Below, piece by piece: positions 25,342-34,094 of a stretch of DNA of 64,000 nt. The DNA lies in contig NZ_JARVSD010000007.1 in NCBI RefSeq assembly GCF_030209445.1, positions 186,001 to 250,000 on the forward strand, written 5' to 3'. Positions within the stretch are counted from its first letter, which is position 1. Each line of letters begins with the position of its first letter. The notes below the pieces were generated by a model that was given only the letters and a program-made list of their open reading frames with translations, did no database searches and was not told the origin of the DNA. This stretch comes from Promicromonospora sp. MEB111 (GTDB lineage: Bacteria; Actinomycetota; Actinomycetes; Actinomycetales; Cellulomonadaceae). The position numbers were made by a program, and so were the translations under genes.

Positions 25342-27383
25342 GCGACGCATCCGCGGCGCCGTTCGACGCCGTGATCGTGGGCGGGGGCCCGCGGGCCGTC
25401 GCCGTCGTCGCCCGGCTCGCCGCACGACGTCGGCCGGATGCTCCCTGGGGCGCCGCGCCGGACGAGACGCTGCCCGTGCTGCGCGTCGCCGTCGTCGACC
25501 GCGTGGAGGTGGGCGCCGGGGCGACGTGGCGCACCGACCAGTCCGCGCTGCTGCTGAACAACACGTGGGCGGCGCGCACCACCGTCCACGCCGACGCCTC
25601 GACCCCCATGAGCGGCCCGGTCGTGGCCGGGCCGGACCTCGTCGACTGGGCGCGCACTGCGACGTCGGACACCGCCTGGGCCCGGGACGAGGCGCGCGGG
25701 CTCGGCCCCGGCTCGTACCCGACCCGGCGGCTCCAGGGCGTCTACTACCTGGACCAGCTCGACGAGGCCGCCCGTCGCGGGAGCATCGAGGTGGTGCCGG
25801 TGCACGGCACGGTCGTGGACGTGCGCGCTGCCGGGTCCGGTCTACGGGAGGTCGTGCTCGCCCCGAGCCCTGACGCCGCGCCCGCCGGACCCGCCGCCGC
25901 GAGCGCCTCCGCTCACCCGGCTGTCCCGAGCACCCCGACGCTCCTGACGACCCCCGTCGTCGTGCTCGCACAGGGCATGATCCAGGCCCGCCGCTCCGCC
26001 CGGACCGAGCGGTTCGCCGACGCCGCCCGCACCCACGGCCTGGTCTACGTCGAGCCGGGCATGCCCGCCGAGCGGGACTGGGCCGCCGTGCCCGCGGGCG
26101 AGGACGTGCTGGTCGCGGGCCTGGGCGCCAACTTCTTCGACGTGCTCGCGCTGCTGACCGTGGGGCGCGGCGGGCACTTCGTCGACGCTGCCACCGGCGC
26201 GCCCACCGACGCGTCGGGCCGCCCCTGCGACGACGGCGGCGCCGACGGGCCGCACGCGGGCGACGCCCTGCGCTACGTGCCGAGCGGCAACGAGCCGCAC
26301 CTGCTCGCCGGGTCGCGGCGCGGGCTGCCGTACCGGGGAAAGGGCGCACTCGCCGACGGGCTGCCCGAGCCCTACCCGGCGCGGATCGCGACGCGCGAGC
26401 GCTTCGCCGCCCTGGCCGGTCGCGCGGGCGGGCGGCACGTGCTCGACCTGGCGCGCGACGTCTGGCCCCTGATGGCCGCCGAGCTCGTGCTCGCCCACCT
26501 GACGGCCCTCGCCGAGCACCGACCGTCCGCCCTGCGCCCGGGCCTGACGCCGGACGGCCTCGCGGAACTCGTGGAGCGCTCCGACGACCCGGTGCGCGTG
26601 GTGGCCGCCCTCGTCGTCGATCCGGCGGACGCCGTCGACCCCGCGCGTGCCGACCGGCCGCCGCTGGTCGCCCCGGCCGACTGGCCCGCGTGGGTCGAGC
26701 GCTGGGTCCGTGACGAGCAGGAGTCGGTCGCGACCCCGCTCACCTCACCGCGCGCCCGGGTCAACCAGGCCATGGAGACGCTGCGCGGTGAGGTCGCCCG
26801 GCTCACGCGGGCCGGCGTCGTCGACGGCACGTCCCTGGAGTCGAAGGGCGAGGGTGTGCTCATCCCGCTCGGCCTGGCGCTCGCCTCGGGCCCTCCCCCG
26901 CGGCGGACGGCCCAGCTCCTGGCGCTCGTCCGGGCCGGCATCGTGGAGCTGCTCGGCGAGGACACGCGGATCGAGGTCGAGGACGGCGCGTTCGTCGCGC
27001 GCAGCCGGGTGCGCGACGTCGTCCGCACGCGGGCGTTAATCGAGACGCGGATGCACCGGGGCGCCGTGAGCCCGACCGACGACCCGCTGCTGCGGACCCT
27101 GCTCGACTCCGGCCGGGCCCGCCGCCACCCGCTGCCCACGGCGGCGGGCGGCACGGTCCCGTCCGAGAGCCTCGACGTGACCCGGGACGGCTGCGCGCTC
27201 GTGGACGCCACGGGCGGCGTCGACGAGCGCATCATCGTGCTGGGTATCCCCGCCGAGGCCGTGCAGCGGGGATCGGCGATCGGGGCCAGCCCGGGTGTGC
27301 CGTCCCCGCTGCTCGCGGGCGCGGACGTCGCGGCGGAACGGATCCTCGGGGCCCGCCGCCGTCCGGCCCCCGCGGCGGGCTAG
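25338..27383 (+). CDS. FAD/NAD(P)-binding protein at end of the HyuAB operon
   Basis: A 681-residue flavoprotein-like protein. It begins FDAVIVGGGPRAVAVVARLAA, a Rossmann dinucleotide motif at about 9-29, followed by VGAGATWRTDQSALLLNNTW. This matches the FAD-NAD(P)-binding family PF13454, found with ornithine-monooxygenase-like and uncharacterised oxidoreductases. Reaction and substrate are unknown. GTG 25338 overlaps the hyuB stop (GTGA), so it is clearly an operon member, perhaps oxidising the substrate before or after amide hydrolysis. The stop codon at 27381-27383 shares CTAG with the stop of convergent terC. Confidence 0.8.
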   Translation: MSDASAAPFDAVIVGGGPRAVAVVARLAARRRPDAPWGAAPDETLPVLRVAVVDRVEVGAGATWRTDQSALLLNNTWAARTTVHADASTPMSGPVVAGPDLVDWARTATSDTAWARDEARGLGPGSYPTRRLQGVYYLDQLDEAARRGSIEVVPVHGTVVDVRAAGSGLREVVLAPSPDAAPAGPAAASASAHPAVPSTPTLLTTPVVVLAQGMIQARRSARTERFADAARTHGLVYVEPGMPAERDWAAVPAGEDVLVAGLGANFFDVLALLTVGRGGHFVDAATGAPTDASGRPCDDGGADGPHAGDALRYVPSGNEPHLLAGSRRGLPYRGKGALADGLPEPYPARIATRERFAALAGRAGGRHVLDLARDVWPLMAAELVLAHLTALAEHRPSALRPGLTPDGLAELVERSDDPVRVVAALVVDPADAVDPARADRPPLVAPADWPAWVERWVRDEQESVATPLTSPRARVNQAMETLRGEVARLTRAGVVDGTSLESKGEGVLIPLGLALASGPPPRRTAQLLALVRAGIVELLGEDTRIEVEDGAFVARSRVRDVVRTRALIETRMHRGAVSPTDDPLLRTLLDSGRARRHPLPTAAGGTVPSESLDVTRDGCALVDATGGVDERIIVLGIPAEAVQRGSAIGASPGVPSPLLAGADVAAERILGARRRPAPAAG

Positions 27384-28588
27384 GCCGTACCGTCCCGGAC
27401 CGCCCGGCGCACCGACTCGTCGTGCTCGGCGTGCGCGCGGTGCAGGAGGTCCATGAGCTCGCTCTCGTCGCGGGCCTTCTGGCGGTACTTCTCGCCGAGG
27501 TTCTTGATCGTCGTCTCCTCCTCGCACAGCGCCGCGTAGACCCGGATGCGCTCGGCGTGGTCGGCCGTGTAGCCGAGGTCCAGGTACTCCGTCGCGTGCC
27601 GGCGCGCGTTGGCGATCGCGGTCTGCGCACGCCCCGCCTTGCTCCACAGCGAGGCGACCACGGTCACGATGATCACGCCGATGATGACGGTCAGCGACAG
27701 GCCCGTGCTGATCTCGAAGACCGGTACCGGCTCGCCGCCGTTGATGAACGGCACGTTGTTCTCGTGCAGCGCGTGGAGCACCAGCTTGACCCCGATGAAC
27801 GCGAGGATGATGGCGAGCCCGTACGAGAGGTAGATCAGCCGGTCGAGCAGGCCGTCCAGCAGGAAGTAGAGCTGGCGCAGGCCCAGGAGCGAGAACGCGG
27901 TGGCGGTGAACACGATGTACACGTTCTGCGTCAGGCCGAAGATCGCGGGGATCGAGTCGAGCGCGAACAGCAGGTCGGTGCCGCCGATCGCCACCATGAC
28001 CAGCAGCATCGGGGTCAGCGCCCGCTTGCCGTCGTGGATCGTGAACAGCTTGTCGCCGTCGTAGTCCGGGCTGGTGTGGAACAGCCTGCGGGCTACCCGC
28101 ACCGCGATGTTCTCGTCGTGCCGCGACTCCGAGCTCTCCGGCTTGAGCATGTTGCCGGCCGTGACCAGCAGGATCAGCCCGAAGAGGTAGAACACCCAGG
28201 CGAACGAGTTGATCAGGGCTGCGCCGAGAAAGATGAACCCGGTGCGCGCCGCCAGCGAGAACGTGATGCCGAACAGCAGCACCTTCTGCTGGTCCTCCCG
28301 CGGCACGCGGAAGCTCGTCATGATGATGAGGAAGACGAAGAGGTTGTCGACCGACAGCGCCTTCTCCGTGATGTAGCCGGAGAAGTACTCCGACCCCGCG
28401 TCGACCCCACCCAGCACGAGCACGCCCACCCCGAAGAGCAGGGCGATCCCCACGTAGATCGAGGACCAGATCGCGGCCTCTCTCAGCCCGGGGACGTGCG
28501 CCTTGCGCACGTGGAAGAAGTAGTCGAAGAGGAGCAGCAGCACGATCCCTGCGACCGTGAGCGTCCAGGTGAGCGGCGAGACATCCAT
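27380..28588 (-). CDS. terC: TerC-family integral membrane protein
   Basis: A 402-residue TerC/Alx protein with about eight or nine membrane segments. The conserved motif EKALSVDNLFVFLIIM is at about 70-85 and the second TLLFALDSIPAIFG-like motif is at about 190-205; their acidic residues are the proposed metal ligands. Family members export Mn2+ or contribute to tellurite resistance. The C-terminal soluble tail of about 80 residues is helical and charged. ATG 28588 was chosen because MDVSPLTWTLTVAG begins the first membrane helix; the open frame extends upstream with non-conserved sequence. No yybP-ykoY-type leader could be recognised. Confidence 0.9.
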   Translation of the reverse strand: MDVSPLTWTLTVAGIVLLLLFDYFFHVRKAHVPGLREAAIWSSIYVGIALLFGVGVLVLGGVDAGSEYFSGYITEKALSVDNLFVFLIIMTSFRVPREDQQKVLLFGITFSLAARTGFIFLGAALINSFAWVFYLFGLILLVTAGNMLKPESSESRHDENIAVRVARRLFHTSPDYDGDKLFTIHDGKRALTPMLLVMVAIGGTDLLFALDSIPAIFGLTQNVYIVFTATAFSLLGLRQLYFLLDGLLDRLIYLSYGLAIILAFIGVKLVLHALHENNVPFINGGEPVPVFEISTGLSLTVIIGVIIVTVVASLWSKAGRAQTAIANARRHATEYLDLGYTADHAERIRVYAALCEEETTIKNLGEKYRQKARDESELMDLLHRAHAEHDESVRRAVRDGTA

Positions 28589-28889
28589 GCGGCCTGCTTT
28601 CGGTCGAGGGACAGAGCCGCTCGGTGCCCGCGACGGCTTCGGGCAACGAGGTGGCTGGTGTCCGGACGAGGCGAGGCCTCCGAGGTTACCCCGCGGACGC
28701 CGCTCGGTTCTCGTCGAACGCATGGATTGGCAGTGAGGCCAGCATCTGTCTCAGACATGGGTGATACGGCCCATCGATCTTGTCCACGTGGGCCACGAGG
28801 GAGCCTTCGCAGCGTTGAGCAACCAGGCAGTGGCGACAGCAGGATGACCTTCCGGCTGCACTATCGGCATCTCCAACAGTGCGATCGGC
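28589..28889. other. Intergenic region and left edge of the low-GC island
   Basis: The terC promoter must lie here. From about 28740 rightward the composition falls from over 70% G+C to about 50%, marking the junction with the inserted block. No tRNA, integrase remnant or direct repeat matching the other edge (about 32200) was found. Confidence 0.5.
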
Positions 28890-30299
28890 CTAGTTGCCGC
28901 CGTACTCCTCCAAGGACCGCCGCCCCGCCTCGGTCAGGCGGTACGCCGCCAGGTTCCCCTTCTTTTCGGGCACGCGCTCGATCTGGCCGCGCCTCATCAG
29001 CCCCTGAAATATGGTCTTCACCTTATTCTCAGAACCAATTCCCGATAGACCTCGGACTATGCGATTAGTTATTTCAAGATTGAGCCGGAGATAGTCCATG
29101 ATCATCTGCTCCGGCGAAGCGAGCTTCTCGTGCCTAATATTAACCATGACAGAGTGGTTAAGCTCGACAATAATCGGCTCCTTGAGTTGGAGTTTCTTCA
29201 TCGCATCAAAGGCAGTATTGAGCCCTTCGCCGACATCCTTGTTCGGCGGGTCGGGAAACTTGTTAATTAGGCGCACAATGCTTCCGTTACGAGCAAAGCG
29301 CTCGTCCAAAATATTCTCTGGAGAGACATGGCCTGCCAGCCTGCCAGGACTTTCAACCTCTATCCGATTGTCAAACACTCGAATGTGCACATCGTCCGCG
29401 ATTCCGTAATCCCGATGAATGAGCGCATTGGTTATAATCTCGTGGAGCGTCTCCTGGGGATACGTGACAGAAGTAAGCCCCTCATCGCCAAGCTTTCCGA
29501 TAGACTCGACGAGTTTCGCCGTCAATTGCACAGCGTCGCGGATTTGGTTATACAGAGGCCCCTCAATCGTTGCCGGTTGACCGTCAAGCGTCTCTCGCCG
29601 ACCCTCCGCATCGGAGGTCTTGTAGCGGTAGAGTTTAACCGACGATCGCTTTGGAAGCTCGGCCTGAGGCAAATCCGAATACAGAAGGAGCCCTGCCACC
29701 GTTGGCTTGCCCGAAACAATCACACGCTGCATCTGCATCCACCGATCGGGCTCAGAAAGCGGGAATGCTTCAAGCATGAACTCGATCGTTGTTTCCGAGT
29801 TCGTAATCGTGTCCAGTGGAGAATTTACCGTCTCCGATTCGAAGGTGGTAATTCCTTTATCGCGTTCCAGCTGGTCAATTTGTGCAGTCGTTTCCAGACG
29901 TTGAGATGCCGCGCCTCGCCGCACGTAGATACGCCCGTCACTAGCTTTTCGGATGGAACCAGACCGAAGCACGATGACGTGGAGCACGACGCCCGGCTGT
30001 GAACTGCTGGACAGAAATTCGTACTTAAACCCATCTCCGAGCGGAAAGAGTTGATCAAATATCTGAATGTGACCGTTCGCCGCCTCCTCGTCAGGGAATC
30101 CGCGCCAACTGAACACTCCATCGTGTTCGTCGATCCCAATGTACAATTCCCCGCCGTCCGCATTCGCAAATGCGCTCAAAGCCTTCGTCAACTTTGCGGG
30201 ACCTACAGCCTTCGACTTCATATCGGAAAAGTGCCCCTCACGCAAGGCAAGGACAGCAGCCACCTGGGCGTCGTCGATCTCGATGGTGTCGATAGGCAT
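28890..30299 (-). CDS. AlbA_2 (Schlafen-type) ATP-binding protein
   Basis: A 469-residue protein. The N-terminal AlbA_2 domain is at about 15-150: ALSAFANADGGELYIGIDEH at 40-59 and IYVRRGAASQ at about 124-133 are its hallmarks. A GHKL-type ATPase domain follows, with PQETLHEIITNALIHRDY at 281-298 (HATPase_c_4), and a C-terminal winged-helix-like segment. Such proteins are annotated as RecG-like or transcriptional regulators and recur in defence islands. Base composition is far below the flanks (a sampled line at 29041 is 47% G+C), indicating transfer. ATG 30299 fits the start of the AlbA_2 domain; its ribosome site is weak. Function is not established. Confidence 0.82.
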   Translation of the reverse strand: MPIDTIEIDDAQVAAVLALREGHFSDMKSKAVGPAKLTKALSAFANADGGELYIGIDEHDGVFSWRGFPDEEAANGHIQIFDQLFPLGDGFKYEFLSSSSQPGVVLHVIVLRSGSIRKASDGRIYVRRGAASQRLETTAQIDQLERDKGITTFESETVNSPLDTITNSETTIEFMLEAFPLSEPDRWMQMQRVIVSGKPTVAGLLLYSDLPQAELPKRSSVKLYRYKTSDAEGRRETLDGQPATIEGPLYNQIRDAVQLTAKLVESIGKLGDEGLTSVTYPQETLHEIITNALIHRDYGIADDVHIRVFDNRIEVESPGRLAGHVSPENILDERFARNGSIVRLINKFPDPPNKDVGEGLNTAFDAMKKLQLKEPIIVELNHSVMVNIRHEKLASPEQMIMDYLRLNLEITNRIVRGLSGIGSENKVKTIFQGLMRRGQIERVPEKKGNLAAYRLTEAGRRSLEEYGGN

Positions 30300-30944
30300 G
30301 AGGACATCTTCGCAGGTCACGTCCGCCACAACTAGCGTTACTCCCCACTTCACCCGAGACGTGTCGTAGCCTCTGGCGATCCCAAGGAGCTGCCGGGTGC
30401 GTGCGAGACGGTTCCCGGGGCGCCGGCTCGCCCGGTTCCGTCGTGCAAACACGGCTCTCCACTCCAACGGCGAACCTTAGGCCAGTCGGGCGCTAGCCAG
30501 TGCGCTTGGTCGAGACGGCTGAGTGCACGGTTGCAGCGACGACTCCGCAGCGAAATATAGGCAAGTCGAAGGTGGCCTGTCTTCCAGAGGGCCAGCACGC
30601 CCTCGCCCTTGGCTTCCCAAGGTTGAGGCGCGGCACAATTGGGGACGGGGCCATCTGTCCTCGCGACGCCCTCAACCTCCTAGATCGTGACGGCTCGATC
30701 GCTGAATCTGCCAGCCTCAGACACGACTCCGACCATCGCCTTAGCCGCCGCCGACCCCACTCCAGCCAACCGGCCTGCCGCCCGGGCGATGACTCGCGTG
30801 TTCGTTGCGGCAGTGGCCCCGTTGCGATCATGTTCGGAGGAACTGCGGCTGGACGGCTTCCGCTGCTCTGCCACGACGCGTCCAGGTTCCGTGTTGTGTC
30901 CATCACGAGCGAGCGCCCATGTCGGGTAGCGCATCGTCCGCGAT
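30300..30944. other. Spacer inside the island, no convincing gene
   Basis: About 645 bp separate the two island genes. Several short frames exist on both strands (for example 30680-30934 on the minus strand), but none has conserved motifs, a good ribosome site or island-like composition throughout. G+C is intermediate, so this could be a decayed gene or carry a non-coding RNA; neither can be supported. Confidence 0.45.
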
Positions 30945-32132
30945 CTAACTCGGAACGCTGGCGCTGGTCTGCGTTGCCGATTTAATGACGGCTTTCCTGA
31001 GGGCAGCGCGCTTGGGGTTCGTCACCGTCCCCAAGAGGTTGGACTCGAGGAGTGCTTCCGCAATGGCTCGAACACGATCGATATCTTCGGGCTTGACGTC
31101 GCGCACTTTGCCGTGAGCGACATTTCCGCGTAGGCCATACATGCGCCCGACGCCTTCCGTTATTTCCGCGACGGTGGCGTCGGCAGCTGCTGCTACGGCC
31201 GCCTTCACCGGTGCGATATTGGCGGCATTTCCGAGTTCTAGCGCTTCGACACAGAGCCAGTACCCCAGGAATCGCAATGTCGGGTCCGCGTCGCGGTCTG
31301 CCCGCCAATACCATTGCGCAGCTATACGGACCCGCGCCCGCTCTTCGTCGTCACGGCTCGCGTGAATTTCTAGAAATGAGTTTAGGGCCGCGACGATACC
31401 GTTGGCGTCCAGCTGGTCAAGTCGAGCTTGTGCCTCCATGGCGACGTGGCGCCCACCGAGGAGTCGGTTCCAGTGCCAATCCGGAAATATTTCTCCTATT
31501 TCCTCGGTGATTACGGCACCCAGCAGACGCTCACCGTAGATTAGGTCCAGCGCGGCGGTCAGGGGGCCGGTCGCACTGCGACCAAATGCGAGTTTTTCGG
31601 CGTGCGAGCCCGTCACATCCTCATTGAACATGTACAGTATCTCAACGTAGTTCGTCATCGGCGTATTTTCGGTGTGCGCCGCCATCTCGACCACGGGGTT
31701 CACCTGGATCTCGTAACCGCGCGGCTCATGGTCGAGTCGCAGTGTGCCCCATTCTGGCACCAGCCAGTGGCCTTCCCGTCTCCCAGGGAGTGCGTTAGTG
31801 AATCGCGGTTCTCCCCAATTAACCGAGCCATTCTGAAGTGACAATCGCAGATTCAGCGCGTCTAGCTCGAGCGTTGGCACAGTGATAGTTCGAATTGTCT
31901 TGAATACAATCCTATACCCCGCCTTTCCGCCGTCAACGGGATGCTGCTCATCGCTCTCCTGCCAGCCGGTGAATGTGATCGACGAAGGCAGGTCTGGTGC
32001 AACTGGCCAGTTCTCGACCCACTCGTCCAGACCCGTAAGGTCTGACTTAAGAACGGGCCGCACCTCGCCGGTCACAGTGTCGGAAATCCAAGCCCGCGGT
32101 TCGATCTCGTTCTCGGCGTCGCTGTTCGCCAT
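30945..32132 (-). CDS. Uncharacterised protein with C-terminal HEPN-like motif
   Basis: A 395-residue protein I do not recognise over its N-terminal two thirds, which looks beta-rich (TFTGWQESDE, LRLSLQNGSVNWGEPRF). The last third is helical and contains GLRGNVAHGKV, with Arg335 and His340 in the R-x4-H arrangement of HEPN ribonucleases, resembling the Apea-like HEPN group. G+C is about 58% on a sampled line, below the chromosome average. Start choice is uncertain: ATG 32132, ATG 32144 or ATG 32204 are all in frame and none has a strong ribosome site. It shares the island and strand with the AlbA_2 gene. A toxin or antiviral role is inference. Confidence 0.7.
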   Translation of the reverse strand: MANSDAENEIEPRAWISDTVTGEVRPVLKSDLTGLDEWVENWPVAPDLPSSITFTGWQESDEQHPVDGGKAGYRIVFKTIRTITVPTLELDALNLRLSLQNGSVNWGEPRFTNALPGRREGHWLVPEWGTLRLDHEPRGYEIQVNPVVEMAAHTENTPMTNYVEILYMFNEDVTGSHAEKLAFGRSATGPLTAALDLIYGERLLGAVITEEIGEIFPDWHWNRLLGGRHVAMEAQARLDQLDANGIVAALNSFLEIHASRDDEERARVRIAAQWYWRADRDADPTLRFLGYWLCVEALELGNAANIAPVKAAVAAAADATVAEITEGVGRMYGLRGNVAHGKVRDVKPEDIDRVRAIAEALLESNLLGTVTNPKRAALRKAVIKSATQTSASVPS

Positions 32133-32436
32133 GGTCCCGAGCATGCATGCGCAGCACTCACAGGCCCCGATCGCCACGCCGTGAGAGGGGTCAAATCGCC
32201 CCATTGGGATGCTCAGGGAAGCTACGGGCCGGCCACCGGCTCCTGTCAGGTAACCAGCTGCGAGGGTCTAAACGGGCCAGATGATCTCGAGGCGAACGAA
32301 GCCGGCCAACCGTGCCGCCCCGGGCACTCCCAGTCAGGACCGTGCCCGCAACCAGGGTTCACCCCGAGTGCTCGGCGTCGAACATCGTCTCCGGGGCGGA
32401 CGACGCCGCCCTTCCCCGCTTGTTTGGATGGCCGTC
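32133..32436. other. Right edge of the low-GC island
   Basis: A 304-bp divergent spacer. Composition returns to over 70% G+C by about 32280. It must hold promoters for the HEPN-type gene and the DUF418-like gene. No attachment repeat, integrase or tRNA was recognised. Confidence 0.45.
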
Positions 32437-33480
32437 ATGAACGCTCCCGGCACCGCCCTCGCGACCCGTCCCACGACCGGCACCCGCCAGCGCTGGCGGT
32501 TCATCGACTCGCTACGCGGCTTCGCCGTGCTCGGGATCCTGCTGGTCAACGCGGTGGACATCACCTGGCTCGGCATGGCCCGCGTGATGGAGGGCGGCGC
32601 CCCGGTCCAGGACCCGGTGCTCGACGCGCTCTACCTCACGGTGCAGACCCGGTTCGTGCCCATCTTCGTCTTCCTGTTCGGCATCAGCCTCTGGATCGTG
32701 CTCGACGGCGCCCGCGCCCGCGCACCGCGCCCGTGGCTGGTGACGGTGCGCCGGCTCGTGGGGCTCGCGATCATCGGCGGGCTGCTGATGTTCGTCTACC
32801 CCGGCAACGTCCTGGTGGAGTACGGCATCGTGGGCCTGCTGATGCTGCCCGTCGTCGCGCTCACCCCGCGCTGGGTGACGCTGGCCGGTGGAGCCGCCCT
32901 CACGATCGTGGCCTACGCGGTGTTCGGCGGCGGCCTGGCGTCCGTGCCGGGGCTCATCCTGCTCGGCGCGGGGGCGGCGGCCTACGGCCTGCCGCGCGCG
33001 CTGGAGTCCTCGGGCCGGGCGGTCGCGATCGTGTTCGCTAGCGCCGCCGTGCTGACCGGTCCGGCCCTGTTCTGGCAGCTGACGACGTCCGGTGGCGACC
33101 CGCGGTTCTCGACGGCGGGGTCCGTCGCCGGCCTGGTCATGGCCGTGCTCTACACCACGGGTCTGGCGCTGCTGTGGCGCACCCGGGCGCGCCGCGCGAT
33201 CACCGCCTTCTTCGAGCCGCTGGGCCACATGGCGCTGACCAACTACGTGGGCGCGGCGATCGTGGTGGCGCTGATCGCGCTGGTCGTGGACTTCGGCCAC
33301 ATGACCAGCGCGGCGCCCGTGGTGGTCCTGGCCCTGGTGCTGACCGTGGTGCAGGCCGTGCTCAGCTGGCTCTGGCTCCGGCACTTCGTCTACGGCCCCG
33401 TGGAGTGGCTGTGGCGCACCGCGACCTGGCTCCGCCCGGCGAGCATGCGGCGCCGGATCGCCGCGACCGAAAGCCAGTAG
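32437..33480 (+). CDS. DUF418-like / acyltransferase-type membrane protein
   Basis: A 347-residue protein with about ten hydrophobic segments. The N-terminal RWRFIDSLRGFAVLGILLVN at about 18-37 is the R-x-x-x-x-D-x-x-RGFAxxGIxLxN signature of DUF418 membrane proteins, a group related to acyl-transferring membrane enzymes. EPLGHMALTNY near residue 260 and a C-terminal WLRHFVYGPVEWLWR are also typical of DUF418. Substrate is unknown. ATG 32437 is preferred; ATG 32428 three codons upstream is possible. It is followed after 30 bp by a TetR gene on the same strand, which could control it. Confidence 0.82.
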   Translation: MNAPGTALATRPTTGTRQRWRFIDSLRGFAVLGILLVNAVDITWLGMARVMEGGAPVQDPVLDALYLTVQTRFVPIFVFLFGISLWIVLDGARARAPRPWLVTVRRLVGLAIIGGLLMFVYPGNVLVEYGIVGLLMLPVVALTPRWVTLAGGAALTIVAYAVFGGGLASVPGLILLGAGAAAYGLPRALESSGRAVAIVFASAAVLTGPALFWQLTTSGGDPRFSTAGSVAGLVMAVLYTTGLALLWRTRARRAITAFFEPLGHMALTNYVGAAIVVALIALVVDFGHMTSAAPVVVLALVLTVVQAVLSWLWLRHFVYGPVEWLWRTATWLRPASMRRRIAATESQ

Positions 33481-33510
33481 GCCACAACCTATAGGGTGTA
33501 GGCTGGGTCC

Positions 33511-34080
33511 ATGACCCGCGCACCCCTGACGTCCGCCTCGGTGATCGCCGAGGCGGCGGCGCTGGCCGACGAGAGCGGGCTGGAGGCAGTCACGCTCTCG
33601 GCGGTCGCCCGCCGCCTCGGCGTCCGCACGCCCAGCCTGTACTCGCACGTCCGGGACCATGCGGCCCTCCTGGACGGCGTCAGCGCCGTCGCCCTGGCGG
33701 ACCTGACCGCCCGGGTCGCCGAGGCGGTCGCGGGCCGTTCCGGGCTGCCCGCGCTCGAGGGCCTGGCCGAGGCGCACCGCGCGTTCGCCCGGCAGTCGCC
33801 GGGCCGGTGGCAGGCACTGCAGCGCCGGGCGGGTCCCACGGTGGTCGCCTCCGACGCCGCCCGGTCGATCGTCGCCCTCACCGACGCCGTGCTGCGCGGC
33901 TACGACATCCCGCCGGGCGAGCGCGTGCACGTGACCCGGCTGCTCGGCAGCACGATCAACGGCTACCTGGCGCTTGAGCGCATCGGCAGCTTCGACCACA
34001 GCGAGCCCGACCCCGACGTGTCGTGGCGCCGGTCGGTCGTCGCGCTCGACACCCTCCTACGGGCCTGGCCCACCGAATGA
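33511..34080 (+). CDS. TetR-family regulator (WHG-type C-terminus)
   Basis: A 189-residue regulator. The helix-turn-helix is at about 25-50 (LSAVARRLGVRTPSLYSHVR) and the C-terminal half resembles TetR proteins with a WHG domain. A TAGGCT -10-like element ends 6 nt before ATG 33511 and no Shine-Dalgarno is present, so the mRNA is probably leaderless. A small palindrome CCTATAGG just upstream could be an autoregulatory site. It overlaps or abuts the SGNH hydrolase gene downstream. Confidence 0.88.
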   Translation: MTRAPLTSASVIAEAAALADESGLEAVTLSAVARRLGVRTPSLYSHVRDHAALLDGVSAVALADLTARVAEAVAGRSGLPALEGLAEAHRAFARQSPGRWQALQRRAGPTVVASDAARSIVALTDAVLRGYDIPPGERVHVTRLLGSTINGYLALERIGSFDHSEPDPDVSWRRSVVALDTLLRAWPTE

Positions 34081-34094
34081 ACGAGGAGCACCCC

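Noticed and set aside
28589-28889. Possible yybP-ykoY manganese riboswitch upstream of terC
   Set aside because: TerC genes often have it, but the upstream sequence lacks a recognisable conserved core of that riboswitch.
30680-30934. Small minus-strand ORF (84 codons) in the island spacer
   Set aside because: No motif, no ribosome site, and an equally long ORF on the other strand; composition not gene-like.
28740-32280. Attachment-site direct repeats bounding the low-GC island
   Set aside because: Comparison of both edges by eye gave no shared repeat longer than a few bases.
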